This document shows positions 10,201 to 21,169 of a stretch of DNA of 33,533 nucleotides, one piece after another. Made by a program: the position numbers and the translations under genes. The stretch covers positions 1-33,533 of the forward strand of contig MPUH01000814.1 in assembly GCA_001970955.1 (NCBI GenBank), read 5' to 3'. The stretch is from Stentor coeruleus. Its lineage: Eukaryota; Ciliophora; Heterotrichea; Heterotrichida; Stentoridae. The stretch's first letter is position 1. Each line of letters opens with the position of its first letter. The notes below the pieces were generated by a model. The model was not told where the DNA came from, ran no database searches, and saw only the letters and a list, made by a program, of their open reading frames with translations.

Positions 10201-13200
10201 TTTAAAAATAGTGATAGCGACCAATTAACTTATTTAAATTTAGGGAATAAAATTTATCAGACTTATGGACTCTCTATAGACTTTTTGTTTTTTGCATTGT
10301 TAGGGATTTTTTATTCTATTTTTTCTTTGGCTCCCAGTGAAATATCTGATATTTTACATAAAAGTGACTTAGCGATTATAAAGAAACAAACTAGTTGTAA
10401 AGAGATTTTCTATTCTAGTGTGCACTTTTTTATTTTGTTTATTGTTTTGATTTTCATATCAGAAAGCTCTGGGTTTTTTTCGCTGTGCTATTGCATGTTT
10501 TGCCTTATGGCTATTTTTATTGCTACTAAAGTTTTAAAAAGCAAAGCAACATTTTACAGGTATTTAAAACTCTTAAAGCATTTTTTAATACCATTAATGT
10601 GTTTTGAAATGTTAGCACAAAGCATATACCAGCTACCAATCCATGGATATTTATCTGAAACTACAGAAAACTGGCTAAATGTTGTTGGATTCGCCCAGCT
10701 CTGGAGCGGAGGGGGACACACTCCAAAAAATGTTAATGATAAATTCAAACGTATATATTTCAAAAGTTTTACTCTTGGGTTTATCCTCTTAGCTTACTGG
10801 CTTATGACAACTCGTGATTATGGTCTTTTCATAGACAAACTCTCAGCTAAATATCGTGTCACAGCAAAAAAAATTGGTTTAGAAATGGCTCAAGCATTCA
10901 ACAATTACCGACTTAAAGTTCTTAGAAAACAAGAGATTTTAAAAGTTCGTACGGATAAAGAACTTGAACAACTTGAAGAAAATGTTAAAAAATGGAATGA
11001 AAAATTTAATTCAACAAGGTATAACGAACTTGAAAGTGAAGAAAAAATAGTAAATCTGTCTGATTATTATAATTTAAGTGAAGAATTAAAGAAAAAATAT
11101 AAACCAGGGCTTAAAAGGAAATTTCAAGACTATATGCTTAAAATGATTAATCCTGTGATTTTTAAGCATTTTTTGTGTAGGATTAAAATAAAAAAAAATC
11201 AGGCTATTAAAGATGAGGAGGATATGGAAAGACGTGATAAGAAAAAATATGATGATGAGAGTCAGAGTCAGAGTATCAGTGATGACGAAGAAGAAAAAGT
11301 AGAAAACGATTTTGAAAGGCAAAATGCTAAAATACAAAGTTTTGTAAGTATGTTAGGGAATAATGAAAAGGAAATTTATATTGAGAAATTAAAAAGAAAA
11401 CAATATCCTTATATTTTGAATTATAGAGACTGGTTAAAAATTACAATGTATGTAATTTGTAGTTCAACTCAAGGTCTAGTTTTTTTATGTTACTTACTAA
11501 ACCATTTCTACTACGCAAGTCTTGAATCTTTAATTTTCCCAATTTCAGTATTATGTTATGGTATACTTTCTTATCCTAGACCATCTCCAAATTTTTTCAG
11601 AATTATGCTTATTTATACCGAAGTGATATTTTTAATAAAATTTGTCATCAATTTATACATATGGGATTTTCTAGGTAGTCATTATACTGATACAGGTAAA
11701 ATCGGCTTTAATTTCGCTAAAAATACATATAGTCAAACTTTAACCCCTTATATAATCCTAGATGCTATTTGTATTCTTGTTACTCTTGGTCATGAATATT
11801 TTCTTATACGCTGTGGGCTTAATGATCATATTGAAAGTGAAATTGAATCTTTAGAACAGGCTGAAATGAGGAGAATTACTGACCCACATTCAACGAAATT
11901 CCGTAAATCTTTACTTTTATTAACAGAAATGATTCCGAAAAAAACATTTGGTGTACAGGTTAAAGACTTTTTAAGTAAAATTGGTGGGGGTTCAAATGAT
12001 GAGAAACCAGGAAAAGATTATTATACAAGAACTGTCTTAGTCCAACTTTTTATACTGATTTTTATACTATTTTTTTTCAGTCAGATGACAGGGGAAATTT
12101 CGAATTTTTCTAATGTTTTTGTGTAAGGGATATTTAGAGCTAATACTTTTTCAGGAAGTCTTGTGGTAGCTTTGATACTTCAGAGTGGGGTTATGTTTTT
12201 GGATAGGTTTTTGTATTTGGATTTCACGTCTAAAAGTGAAACTTTTATAGAAAATGAACGGAATTTGAAAATGAAGTTTTGGGTTCATATTCTGTTGGTA
12301 TTCTCAACACATATACTAATATTTTGGTATTTTACTATTAATGGGAATAATATTAAGAATGGTAATCCTGACTGTGATAAAATGTACAATTCATTTAAGT
12401 GCAACAATTTTCAAATTAATTCCGCTTTGCAAATATTTTACTTTTTATATTTAGTGTATTTCATTATATCAGCTTATCAAATCAAATATGGAGCCCCAAA
12501 AACTCGTGCAGGCGAGTTCGTCCTAACTAAAAAGTATAAAAGTCTTAACAACATTCTTTTTCTCATCTACCGTGGGATGCCATTTCTCTATGAAATTCGA
12601 ACTTTACTTGATTGGACATTCACTCCTACTGCTCTTAACCTCATGCAATGGTTTAAATTTGAAGAAATCTATGCTAATCTTTACAATACAAAATGCGATC
12701 AAATAGAATTCGCTGAACATCCAAGAGGCTCTAAACGTAAAAAACTTGAAAAAATCTTTAAAGGTTGTTGTTTCCTTTTGCTTATAATTTTATGTATTTT
12801 AGCACCTCTTATTATTTTTAGTTCACTTAACCCTATTGTTTTCAGTAACCCAGTCAAAGAAATGTCTTTTAGTGTTGGTGTAAAAACCAGCAATTCAAAT
12901 TTTTATGACTTATCAACAGTTTCTATAATAAATAAAAAACAAAGTGTATCGGCACATGAATGGGATAATGAAAAATTTCCTGAAGCTAATGATTTGTCTG
13001 CTAGTGATAGGAGCTTGATGGAAAAAATCACCCTTAGCCCTTATTCAGATAATTATTGGGAAGCTTCTCAAAAAACTATAGACTTACTTTGTAAAATATT
13101 ATATACACAAAGCTCAGGGATTTCTATACAGGCAATATATGTATTCACAAGAGAGTATCCTTCAACCCAACAGACTGTATCTTCTAAAGATTCGAAAAAT

Positions 13201-13920
13201 CTTTCACCTAAAGAGATATATGATTTATATAGTGTTTTTTGTAATTCAACCAATCCAATTTTGTCATTTACAAAGGCGTATGCGTTTGCAAAAGTTATAA
13301 GATTAGCCAGTACGGGTGCATCGCTACTACCTGTATTCATAACTGGAAGTGACAATTTAAGAACTAATATTCGGCTTAATTACTATGAAGAAGAAAACAA
13401 TTTAAAATATTGGAAATTAAGTNTGTCATTTACAAAGGCGTATGCGTTTGCAAAAGTTATAAGATTAGCCAGTACGGGTGCATCGCTGCTACCTGTATTC
13501 ATAACTGGAAGTGACAATTTAAGAACTAATATTCGGCTTAATTATTATGAAGAAGAAAACAATTTAAAATATTGGAAATTAAGCGAATCTGAAAATTCAA
13601 GCTTATCTCTTTATGTAATATCTGAAAAATATAGCCCTGTAACTTTTAACTTCTCAGTGATAACATTTTATATTTCAGTGGTTTATTTAATAGGAAAAAT
13701 ATTGAGAATTATAATCTCAGGAGGTGCTAATAATATTCCTTTAATTGATATGCCAAACCCAGACCCTTTTATAAATGTATGCACTGGTATATATGTTAGT
13801 AGAATGACAGGAGATTTATATAGAGAAGAATCTTTGTACTATGATCTTATAGATATGCTTAGGTCACCAGAGCTCATGAAAATGCTTAGTGGTTCGAGTT
13901 CTATAAAGAAAAAAGATTAA
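7245..13920 (+). CDS. Piezo-type mechanosensitive cation channel
   Basis: Piezo proteins are trimeric plasma-membrane channels opened by membrane tension. The gene appears as three ORFs (7245-9449, 9541-12126, 12163-13920) but is one: collapsing a 61-nt duplication at the N at 9443, removing a 15-nt intron at 12123-12137, and collapsing a 162-nt duplication at the N at 13423 gives one frame of 2,145 codons, the normal Piezo size. Nearly the whole N-terminal 1,600 residues are membrane helices, the blade. Around joined residues 1753-1792 is the clearest signature, FLYEIRTLLDWTFTPTAL followed by the WFKFEEIYANL segment. The cap domain follows (from about 1840), then the last pore helix. The tail FINVCTGIYVSR, then LYREESLYYDLIDMLRSPE, matches the conserved Piezo C-terminus. 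Residues about 1160-1250 between TM blocks are charged and probably cytoplasmic. An ATG at 7257 is an alternative start. Confidence 0.93.
9383..9503. other. Assembly gap with 60-nt duplicated flanks
   Basis: A single N at 9443 is preceded by 60 nt (9383-9442) repeated exactly after it (9444-9503). This adds 61 nt inside the Piezo gene and breaks the frame; collapsing it restores the frame exactly. It is an unmerged overlap between two contigs. Confidence 0.93.
12123..12137 (+). other. 15-nt intron in Piezo
   Basis: The sequence is GTAAGGGATATTTAG, phase 2. Read through, it gives a TAA stop at 12124. Removed, the exon joins as VFV-ANTFSGSLVVAL and runs straight into the C-terminal Piezo frame. 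It has A at position 10, like the other introns here. Confidence 0.88.
13262..13584. other. Assembly gap with about 160-nt duplicated flanks
   Basis: A single N at 13423 separates 13262-13422 from a near-copy at 13424-13584. The copies differ at three bases, all third-codon silent changes (a Leu, a Tyr and the final Ser codon). The insert is 162 nt, so it stays in frame and would add 54 false residues to Piezo. It is an unmerged contig overlap, probably between two alleles. Confidence 0.92.
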
Positions 13921-14035
13921 TAGATAACTTAATGATGTTTAAGATTTATTATATAAACCAATCAAACTTTATCATTTTATTAATTATTTTCTTGAACAGC
14001 TTCATGATATTTTTTCAAAGTTTCTTCTATAGAAC

Positions 14036-14940
14036 TCAAGTTTCATTCTGTTTGGTACTCTTTTTCGTTATTAGTTTTGAATTTGCGTTATCATAATTGA
14101 TGTTTATATAATTATTTGGGGATACTTCATTTTCATAAGGCATGATAAATTCATAAGGCAGATTTATAGAAATGCCAAACCAAATTTTTAAATACAAGCC
14201 CATTTAAAGACATCAAAGTCTCAACATCTAAATGAAAATTTTATCCTCTTCAGACAAAAATAATTAAACATACTTATTTATCATCATCAATAAAAATACA
14301 ACTAACTGCTCAGTTGAAAGTTGGCTAAAAATAATCAATACATTCTTGAAATCTAAGCAATTAAACAAATTACCAATATTAATATCAAGCAAAGGTAGTT
14401 GACTATATTCCATAAATGCAATCATATCTATAAAAATCTTAAATCCCATATAATCTCATTCCACCATATCATTTCAAAATTAAAAATCTTTGACTCCAAA
14501 TTATATGCAACCTTCCTCATACCTTTAAGTGGATACGATATACACAATACCATATGAGTAATATAGCATTCTAAAGGTAAAATCAATGGTATTAAACTCA
14601 ATTTAATTAATTCTTTCAATATATTAAACATTTTATCAAATATAGGAGTTTTTGATATCAAAAAATGCATTTTGGGACAAATAAAGACCTAATTTCCTAA
14701 GAGAATTTTAAGCAGAGATCCTATTAATAGTATTCCTATTCCTAGCAGTTGCAAAACAAGTATCAAAACTTGGCAAATCTAAAGGATCAGATGTTTTTAT
14801 AAAATTCTTCTTGACTTAATCCTTTGTACATTAGCTGACCCTTCAAAAACTGGTAAGAAAGTTTTGGCACAGGCACAATAAAAACTATTTCCATCATCAT
14901 TTATTATGATAAAGTTGAATTGTGAAGATGATTCACCGAA
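14036..14940 (-). pseudogene. Decayed DENN-domain gene
   Basis: Reading the minus strand from 14940 downward, pieces in different frames follow the order of a DENN domain. First is FNFIIINDDGNSFYCACAK (14797-14940), like the upstream DENN 'F-x-L-T-D-x-x-G-x-R-x-Y-G' strand pair. Next is VFICPKMHFLISKTPIFDKM (within about 14428-14690), like 'Y-V-P-K-x-L-C-L-L-S-x-x-P-F-F-D'. Then comes LPLLDINIGNLFNCLDFKNV (14264-14449), like the start of the central DENN domain. Last is INLPYEFIMPYENEV (to 14036). The pieces are separated by frameshifts and stops that 15-16-nt introns do not explain. DENN proteins are Rab GTPase exchange factors; this copy looks dead. Sequencing error is an alternative for some breaks, but not all. 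Confidence 0.6.
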
Positions 14941-15533
14941 TTGCTAACTTTGAATCTTATAAGATATGCTAGTAATTTATTTTTTATTCAGAATTATTCA
15001 TTAAGGATAAAAACTTTAAGGCTTTGATGATTTAATATATACTTACTAAAATTGATGCTTAATTGTGGTAACACCTATCTATAATACTGAAATGTTTATC
15101 ACAAGGTTTCATTAATGTTCATAATTATTCAATCAAGCATTTAAAAGTATTCGAAAATTATTTTATTAAGTAATTTATTTTAACTCATAACTCTAGAAAC
15201 CAGATAAAAGCCTTTACTAAAAAATACAATTAATATACAATCCTAATAAAATCCATAAAAAAAAACCAGGATATTTTCTCATTATTAAAATTCGCACATT
15301 TATTCCTCATAAAATTGTATTGCCATAAAAAGCATAATTCAACAAATTAAAAACCTTAAAAATTCTAAAAACCTCCTCTCTAACTATATAAAATCATTCT
15401 CTAACTTATTCCACTCAGGTCAATAATATTCATATTTTACCACTCTATTTTTCTCTTTCTTCCAATTTCTCAAGCTAATTTTCAATCGTCACTTAAACAG
15501 AAACGCATACAAAATTCTTGAATGATGTAAAAA
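14941..15533. other. Intergenic, upstream of the Myb gene
   Basis: AT-rich sequence between the start of the DENN relic and the Myb gene. I see nothing specific in it. Confidence 0.4.
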
Positions 15534-16421
15534 ATGGCTTCCAACAAATATACCTGGGCTCCTGAAGTATCAGACATATAGGAAGACCAAGCATTAATCG
15601 ACCTCATCGACCAAAACGGGGAAAAAAAGTGGTGCAAAATCGCGAACCTCATAAACGAACAGTTCAAAGACTCAGACAAAACCGGCAAGCAGTGCAGGGA
15701 ACGATGGTACAATCATCTAAATCCAAATCTAAACAAAGAAAGCTTTACTCTTGAAGATGAAATCAAAGTCTTTGAATATCAAAAACAATTCGGAAACAAG
15801 TGGTCAGAAATTGCATCACACTTCCCTGGAAGAAATGATAATTTCATAAAAAACTGCTTCTATAGTGCTATTCGTCGGAACATAAGAAAATATAATCGTA
15901 AAAAAGTCCCTAGTAAACAGTTAAAAGGGACTATAAGTTCATTACTAAAGAATATCCATACAAGGAAAATAATCATGAATTTCCCTGAACATGAAAACCC
16001 TGAGCCACAGAAAATTAAGCCTGAGATAAGAAAAGAAGAGCAAATTGTAGTGGAAAAAATTAAAGATGATAGGTTTGTCAAGCCAGAAGTTAGAGATTTC
16101 CCTATAAAAAATGAACAAATGATCCCATCTGTGCATATGCCTACAAGGTTAGAGAATATTCATAGACCCAGTCCATTGAGTATGGGTATTTTTAGAGGAA
16201 TTGATGATATAACACCAAGGCTTACTGCAACTATGAGCTTTGGGCTTATGCCTGATGACTATGAAACTCTACCAGAACTTGTACCAAGAAATATATCGAT
16301 TGACCTTTGTAGAAATGATAGTGTAAAGACAGATAACTCGACTACGTATAAATATATATTGCCAGATTATTCACCAAGTAACTCATTCCAGCATTATTTC
16401 TCCCCAAGAAATTCTAAGTAA
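15534..16421 (+). CDS. Two-repeat (R2R3-type) Myb DNA-binding protein
   Basis: The exons are 15534-15566 and 15582-16421, giving 290 residues. The first exon encodes only MASNKYTWAPE. Removing the 15-nt intron joins it to EDQALIDLI, restoring the normal Myb opening 'W-T-x-E-E-D'. Repeat 1 has Trp8, Trp28 and Trp53, ending KQCRERWYNHLNP. Repeat 2 runs about 64-113 with Phe66 and Trp85 and ends FPGRNDNFIKNCFYSAIRR, where the third Trp is Phe. That ending is typical of plant and animal c-Myb-type proteins. The rest (about 120-290) is charged and low-complexity, probably a regulatory tail. The likely role is a nuclear transcription factor. A reading without the intron would lose the whole DNA-binding domain, leaving only the tail ORF at 15975. 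Confidence 0.9.
15567..15581 (+). other. 15-nt intron in the Myb gene
   Basis: The sequence is GTATCAGACATATAG, phase 0. It contains an in-frame TAG at its end. Its removal rebuilds the conserved Myb W-x-x-E-E-D opening. Confidence 0.93.
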
Positions 16422-16583
16422 AACTTTACTATATGAGGATTATGATGGGTATATATGATTTTTTTTTTGCATAAGAAATTTTGATGATTTTTTTTATTGA
16501 AGACTTATTGTCGAAATATTAAAAGCTTAGATAGTTTATATAATGGGGTGTAATAAGAATATGCAGTAGGTTTATTTTAATTT

Positions 16584-17480
16584 ATGGAAAGTATTAAAGA
16601 AGAATCAAGTAGTTAATAAATAGAGAGAAATACGTTAATTGATCACAACAGAAGTGCTATTAAAGAGATTTTTCACAAGCATTTATCTGAAAATGAAGGG
16701 AAATACATACAATATAGTCAATTGCTGAAATTTTGTGCTAAAGTCAAATTGTATCCAGATATAATACAATCGATAGACCTAAAACGTATTTGCTCTATAA
16801 TACTTGGAAAAGTTATAACTGATGAAAAAACTCCTGAGATCCATTATTTGCATTTTGAGAAAGTTTTGAAAGTTATTTCTGAACAGTTCTTCCCATCGTA
16901 TAAACACTTAATCTCTTATATCAAACCTTTTTGTCAGACTTTGTATTCGATTAACTTATTGACTATCCCCCCACTTTCAAATAATGCACATACAGTTTCT
17001 CCTTATAAAAAAAATTTACAAACACCAGTTAGTGTAAGGTATCATAATACTTCAGTTAGGAATATAAAAATACTTAACAATTCAAACTCGCAAAAAATAT
17101 CTTTTAAATACAACAGCATTATTAACCCTTTAAAAAATACAAAAACTCACAATTATGATGATAACTTTGTAATGGAAACCCCTAAAAACTCTACCAGCAT
17201 AGGAAGTGCTTCAATAATAAGAAGTCCTAAACTAAAAATAATCAGCATCAAAGATAAACTCCAAGATAAAAACCTTATAAGCAAAATGATCTTATCTTTC
17301 TCCAAGCTAAAATCATCTCTCAAATCCTCCACATATCACTTCACATTAAAAAAACTATCTAAAGCACTCTCAATCCTCAGCCAAGCCAACACCCAAATTG
17401 TAATTCCCAAATAGCGCTGGGCAACTAAAGCCTCCTTCACAATCTGGCGTTTAAAAACTCGTCTTTCTAACTTTAGCTAA
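16584..17480 (+). CDS. Unknown protein with two 15-nt introns
   Basis: The exons are 16584-16608, 16624-17399 and 17415-17480, giving 288 residues. The ATG exon encodes MESIKEES and joins in frame to KRNTLIDHNRSAIKEIF. The 3' intron hides the apparent TAG stop at 17412-17414; after splicing the protein continues RWATKASFTIWRLKTRLSNF to a TAA. That tail is more GC-rich and far more protein-like than normal 3' flank here. Residues about 15-100 are predicted helical with a regular hydrophobic pattern (KFCAKVKLYPDII, then FEKVLKVISEQFF). The middle is Ser/Asn/Lys-rich and probably disordered, and the end is basic and helical. I do not recognise the family. Confidence 0.75.
16609..16623 (+). other. 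15-nt intron, first of two in an unknown gene
   Basis: The sequence is GTAGTTAATAAATAG, phase 1, with A at position 10. Unspliced, it gives TAA and TAG stops directly after MESIKEES. Removal links an ATG exon to the long frame, which otherwise has no ATG start near its beginning. Confidence 0.82.
17400..17414 (+). other. 15-nt intron, second of two in an unknown gene
   Basis: The sequence is GTAATTCCCAAATAG, phase 0, with A at position 10. Its last three bases are the apparent stop codon. Removing it adds 21 residues of coding-like sequence ending in TAA at 17478-17480. Confidence 0.75.
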
Positions 17481-17872
17481 TAAGTCTGTCATCTTCCATC
17501 TTAAAGCTATAATTTTCTATAATATTCACAAAATTCACAAATCAATAAAAAATTCTCATCTTCTTATAGTCTATTAACCCCTTTATTCATCAACAAAATC
17601 CTCATAGACTCTCTTCTAAAAAAATTATAATTGTCAAGATATTTAAACTTATCAAATAATTTAAAAACCATCTGATTATCATGTGTTTACTATTATTATA
17701 ATTTAGCAACATTCTAATATAAAAATAAATCTTTATCATCTAACAATAATACATCATTCACAAATCTTAATCTATAACAAATTCATAATATCTAAAATTA
17801 TATATAAAATCATTGAGTAATCAATACACCTCATTGTATAATCACTAACGAAAATTATATTAATTAACTCTA
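17481..17872. other. Intergenic, between convergent genes
   Basis: AT-rich 392-nt spacer between two 3' ends. I see nothing specific in it. Confidence 0.4.
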
Positions 17873-19498
17873 TTACTTCTGTTTAAGTCTTTTGATTATA
17901 TATTCCTCAACAGTATCCGGCCACTTACAATACGGTACTTGCAATCTCACCAGATTTTCAAACAACATGCTCATTGGTATCCTCGATATTTTATCAGTAT
18001 ATTTGCATGAAGCCTTAACCTCCTGACACACTTTAACAAAATATTCTTTAACCGGGTCAGTATAAATTTTCACTTTATCCCCAGTTTTATTCTCACTTTG
18101 TTCATCTACCCTACAAACATCATCTTCATAATTTTCTCTAGCCGGTTTTTCTATATCAATTGAAGTTGCCTCAGTATCATTTTTACTAAGTACAGTAGTT
18201 ATTGAATCAGTCCATGTTTCCATACTTAGCATCTGAGATTTAGGTGTTACAGAGGTTGAAAAACACATTTTCATATTATTTTTTTGTATTGGAAATTCAT
18301 ATGTTGGGCTTTTAACTCTCATCAGAACTCTTCCATCTTTCCCTTTAATTCTAATAATTTTTGGGACTATTTTCTTAGCAGAATGAGTTTCTGTTTGTTT
18401 TTTTATTGGTTCTATTAGAATTTTATCACAATTTTGTATTTCGAATTTTTCTTCGTTTATAGGGACTTGTGCTCGTGGGGACATAATATAAATCATACTA
18501 TCTCTGTTGTTTAAAGAATTATTAGACTCGTTTAGAGAAAAATTTTCGTTTACTGATACTGAGTTTATAATTTCATTGAAAGCTAAGGATTGTTCTTCTT
18601 CAAGGTTTATTAAATCATTTAATTCACTATGGTTTTCGTGTACACTAGATTTTTCTTCGGATTTATCATCTTCTGTGTCTGAAGGGTATTGGGTTGAGGT
18701 TTGAGTTGAGTTATTTTTTAGATTTGATCTGCTTGCATTTTGGTCTTGGAGCTCTTTGAACAAGTCTTTGTAGTTCGATTTTTTAAGTTTCGCTTCGTCT
18801 AGCTGGTTTTTTAGTTCCATAATCTCGGATTTGTATCGATTAATATCGTTTCTAAATTTTTCAGTTAAGCTTTTCTCTTGGTTTAAGAGAAACTCAAGCT
18901 TTTCTATTAATTGGGTTTTTTGGTCGATAGATTTTTCTTTATGTATTAGTTCTGATCTTAAAAGTTCGAACTTTTTTATATTATCTTCTTTTTCTTTGAG
19001 AAACTTTTTTTTTTCTAAAGCATTCATTTGTTCATTTGTTGACTCTTGCTGCTTGATATTTTTTTTTAAGTTTTGGATTTCTTTTTTTAGATTTTCTCTT
19101 TCTTGAGATAAATCGTGAATGTTTTTTTCTAGATCTTCAATATCTTTGTGTTGCTCTTCGATTTTTTGAGCTTTTTTGGCCTGATCTTTTTCGTAGTCTT
19201 CAATTTGGGTATTATATTGTTCTAATCTGTATTCAGCAGTTTCTTGCATGAACCTATAGCTTTTAATTTCTTCAAGGTAGCTTTCTGATAAAGCTTTAAG
19301 TTTTAATGCCAACTGAATTGCTTTTCTAGCTTTTTTTCGCTGCTCATGAAGAAAAGTGTAAAATATCTCTATTAATTCTTGAGGATCTTTATTGGAATTA
19401 GCAAAATTTGGTAGTGGCTTCTGGAAATACTTCGACAGCAATTCAATTTTATCAAACTTTATAAAATTGAAATCAAGTGACTTAGAATATGAGTTCAT
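17873..19498 (-). CDS. Coiled-coil protein, unknown function
   Basis: A 541-residue protein. Residues about 50-250 are a long, nearly unbroken coiled coil rich in Lys, Glu, Gln and Leu (for example IEDLEKNIHDLSQERENL). Residues 250-430 are acidic and Ser/Asn-rich, probably disordered, with a short basic strand-like island RIKGKDGRVLMRVKSP. A compact C-terminal part (about 475-541) with VKEYFVKVCQEVKASCKY and LVRLQVPYCKWPDTVEEYI looks folded. This layout is common in cytoskeletal and basal-body proteins of ciliates, but I see no motif that names it. The start is the first ATG after an AT-rich leader. Confidence 0.75.
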   Translation of the reverse strand: MNSYSKSLDFNFIKFDKIELLSKYFQKPLPNFANSNKDPQELIEIFYTFLHEQRKKARKAIQLALKLKALSESYLEEIKSYRFMQETAEYRLEQYNTQIEDYEKDQAKKAQKIEEQHKDIEDLEKNIHDLSQERENLKKEIQNLKKNIKQQESTNEQMNALEKKKFLKEKEDNIKKFELLRSELIHKEKSIDQKTQLIEKLEFLLNQEKSLTEKFRNDINRYKSEIMELKNQLDEAKLKKSNYKDLFKELQDQNASRSNLKNNSTQTSTQYPSDTEDDKSEEKSSVHENHSELNDLINLEEEQSLAFNEIINSVSVNENFSLNESNNSLNNRDSMIYIMSPRAQVPINEEKFEIQNCDKILIEPIKKQTETHSAKKIVPKIIRIKGKDGRVLMRVKSPTYEFPIQKNNMKMCFSTSVTPKSQMLSMETWTDSITTVLSKNDTEATSIDIEKPARENYEDDVCRVDEQSENKTGDKVKIYTDPVKEYFVKVCQEVKASCKYTDKISRIPMSMLFENLVRLQVPYCKWPDTVEEYIIKRLKQK

Positions 19499-21169
19499 AT
19501 TTACTTATTATTTCAGGCTTAATACAATTTAAATTTGAGACTCTATCAATAAAAACTATCATCTCATACAAATTCTCATCTCTAGCATAACTAATAAATA
19601 TAATTAAACCCTATAATATATATAAATCAGCCAATGATTTAATCTTCTAATCACCTTCTTTAAAAACCATTTTAAAATTTAAATTATATTATTACATATT
19701 AAAAAATACTTCAAGCTCTACAAAATAACAAATTTTCCTTATCTTAAATAACAATTCTAGTATTAAATACAAGTTTTTCAAGATTAGATATTAATATAAT
19801 TTACCTGCTTGTGTAAGAAAATTTTATTACCCAAAAAATAGTAAATCGAATTATGTTTAATATTTCATTTACTTGGATAAATTGACAACCTTTATCCTCT
19901 ATATTCAAATAGAAAAACAGACTAAATATCTTTATTCTATATTTTTAAATTTTAAGTGTAGGGAAATAACTAGAATTCAACTTATAAAACCATTGATAAA
20001 TATATGTAAAGTAAAGTTTTTTTTTTTTGAAATTTAAAACACTTTCAATGACTGGCTTTCTAATAATCCATTAAGGTAATTCAACGAGATAATAATTTCT
20101 TCTGTATAGTTTTCAAATTTTTGTTTTCTTCAAACATTTATTACAAAATTTTTATTCAATAATATATTTAAGTAAGATTTTACTATCGAAAAATATTCTT
20201 GAATATTTTCTTATATACTTGCAAACCTATATCAAAAAGTACTTTCAAATATAATACCTAAAATGTATATAGAAAATGGTTTAGATTTCTAAGATTCTAT
20301 TCGATAAATTTTAGAATGTTCTAGAGTTTATTTCCAAACAATAAGCTAAATAGGCTTATTCAAATTTATATAATATAATTATCTAATGGTAATATTATAG
20401 GATAATATAATATTTTAATTTAAATTTTATAATTATCTAATGGTAATATTATAGGATAATATAATATTTTTATAAGCATTTTATAATTTGCAGGTTTTAG
20501 TGATTGAAAATCTTGTAATAATTTTTTTTTGAATTGCTTGTATGTCTTGAATGAAAATAATAAAATTAGCTTCTTTTATATTTCTTATATCTTTCTATAT
20601 TGTTGAATTTCCCAAAAATCTTAGCTCAAAAGATTCCATAATACAATATTTCCTTTTTCAACATGTTTCTTATTCCTTTCTTAGTATATCTCTTATTTCC
20701 TATCTCATATTACCTAAAATTCATAAACTTTTGACAGCTTTATCTATCAAATATTCTTATATTTTAAAGTAGTATAATTTATATATCCTAATCTCAGTCC
20801 GAAATGATTTTTTTTCTAACAATTTTCCTCTCTAATAATCCCAAATAAACAATTCTTCCTTCTTAAACCTATAAAGCCCTTAAAATTTTATCTTTCTCAT
20901 CAGCATTCCTTTATTTCACCATTCACACAAAGTTTCCTATTTAAATCCACAACATTCTACCCTAAAAACAATTTTTTTAAATACTTTCGTAAGTAAAACC
21001 CTCAAAGTCATCAGCATATTTACATAAGAAAACCCTACATCCATAAAATAATCTTTTAAAAATACAATTTATTAAACCAAGCTTGGAGATTATGCATCAT
21101 ATGATAGGATTGTTTAATAAATATTACACTTTTATAAGATAAAAATCATTATTTAATCTAGGAATGCTT
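19499..21169. other. Long intergenic region
   Basis: About 1.67 kb, very AT-rich with long T-runs. It contains an exact 40-nt tandem duplication (20377-20470), listed separately. A 73-codon plus-strand ORF at 20551-20772 is hydrophobic and low in complexity and is not convincing. I see no RNA gene. Confidence 0.45.
20377..20470. repeat. Exact 40-nt direct repeat, period 54
   Basis: Copy 1 is 20377-20416 and copy 2 is 20431-20470, identical over 40 nt, beginning AATTATCTAATGG and ending ATAATATTTT. The 14-nt spacer is AT-only. It looks like a recent tandem duplication. Confidence 0.85.

Noticed and set aside
11086..11337. Minus-strand ORF of 83 codons inside Piezo
   Set aside because: It lies antisense to a charged Piezo stretch; its F/I/L-rich product is the complement of Lys/Glu codons, not a gene.
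15482..16136. Three minus-strand ORFs over the Myb gene
   Set aside because: They are antisense to the spliced Myb frame, which has conserved domain residues; they show none.
18507..19106. Plus-strand ORFs rich in Ser, Phe and Leu
   Set aside because: Antisense shadow of the coiled-coil gene; Lys/Glu-rich coding strand gives Phe/Ser/Leu on the other.
20551..20772. 73-codon hydrophobic ORF
   Set aside because: Composition matches AT-rich noise, there is no homologous motif, and it lies in a long non-coding region.
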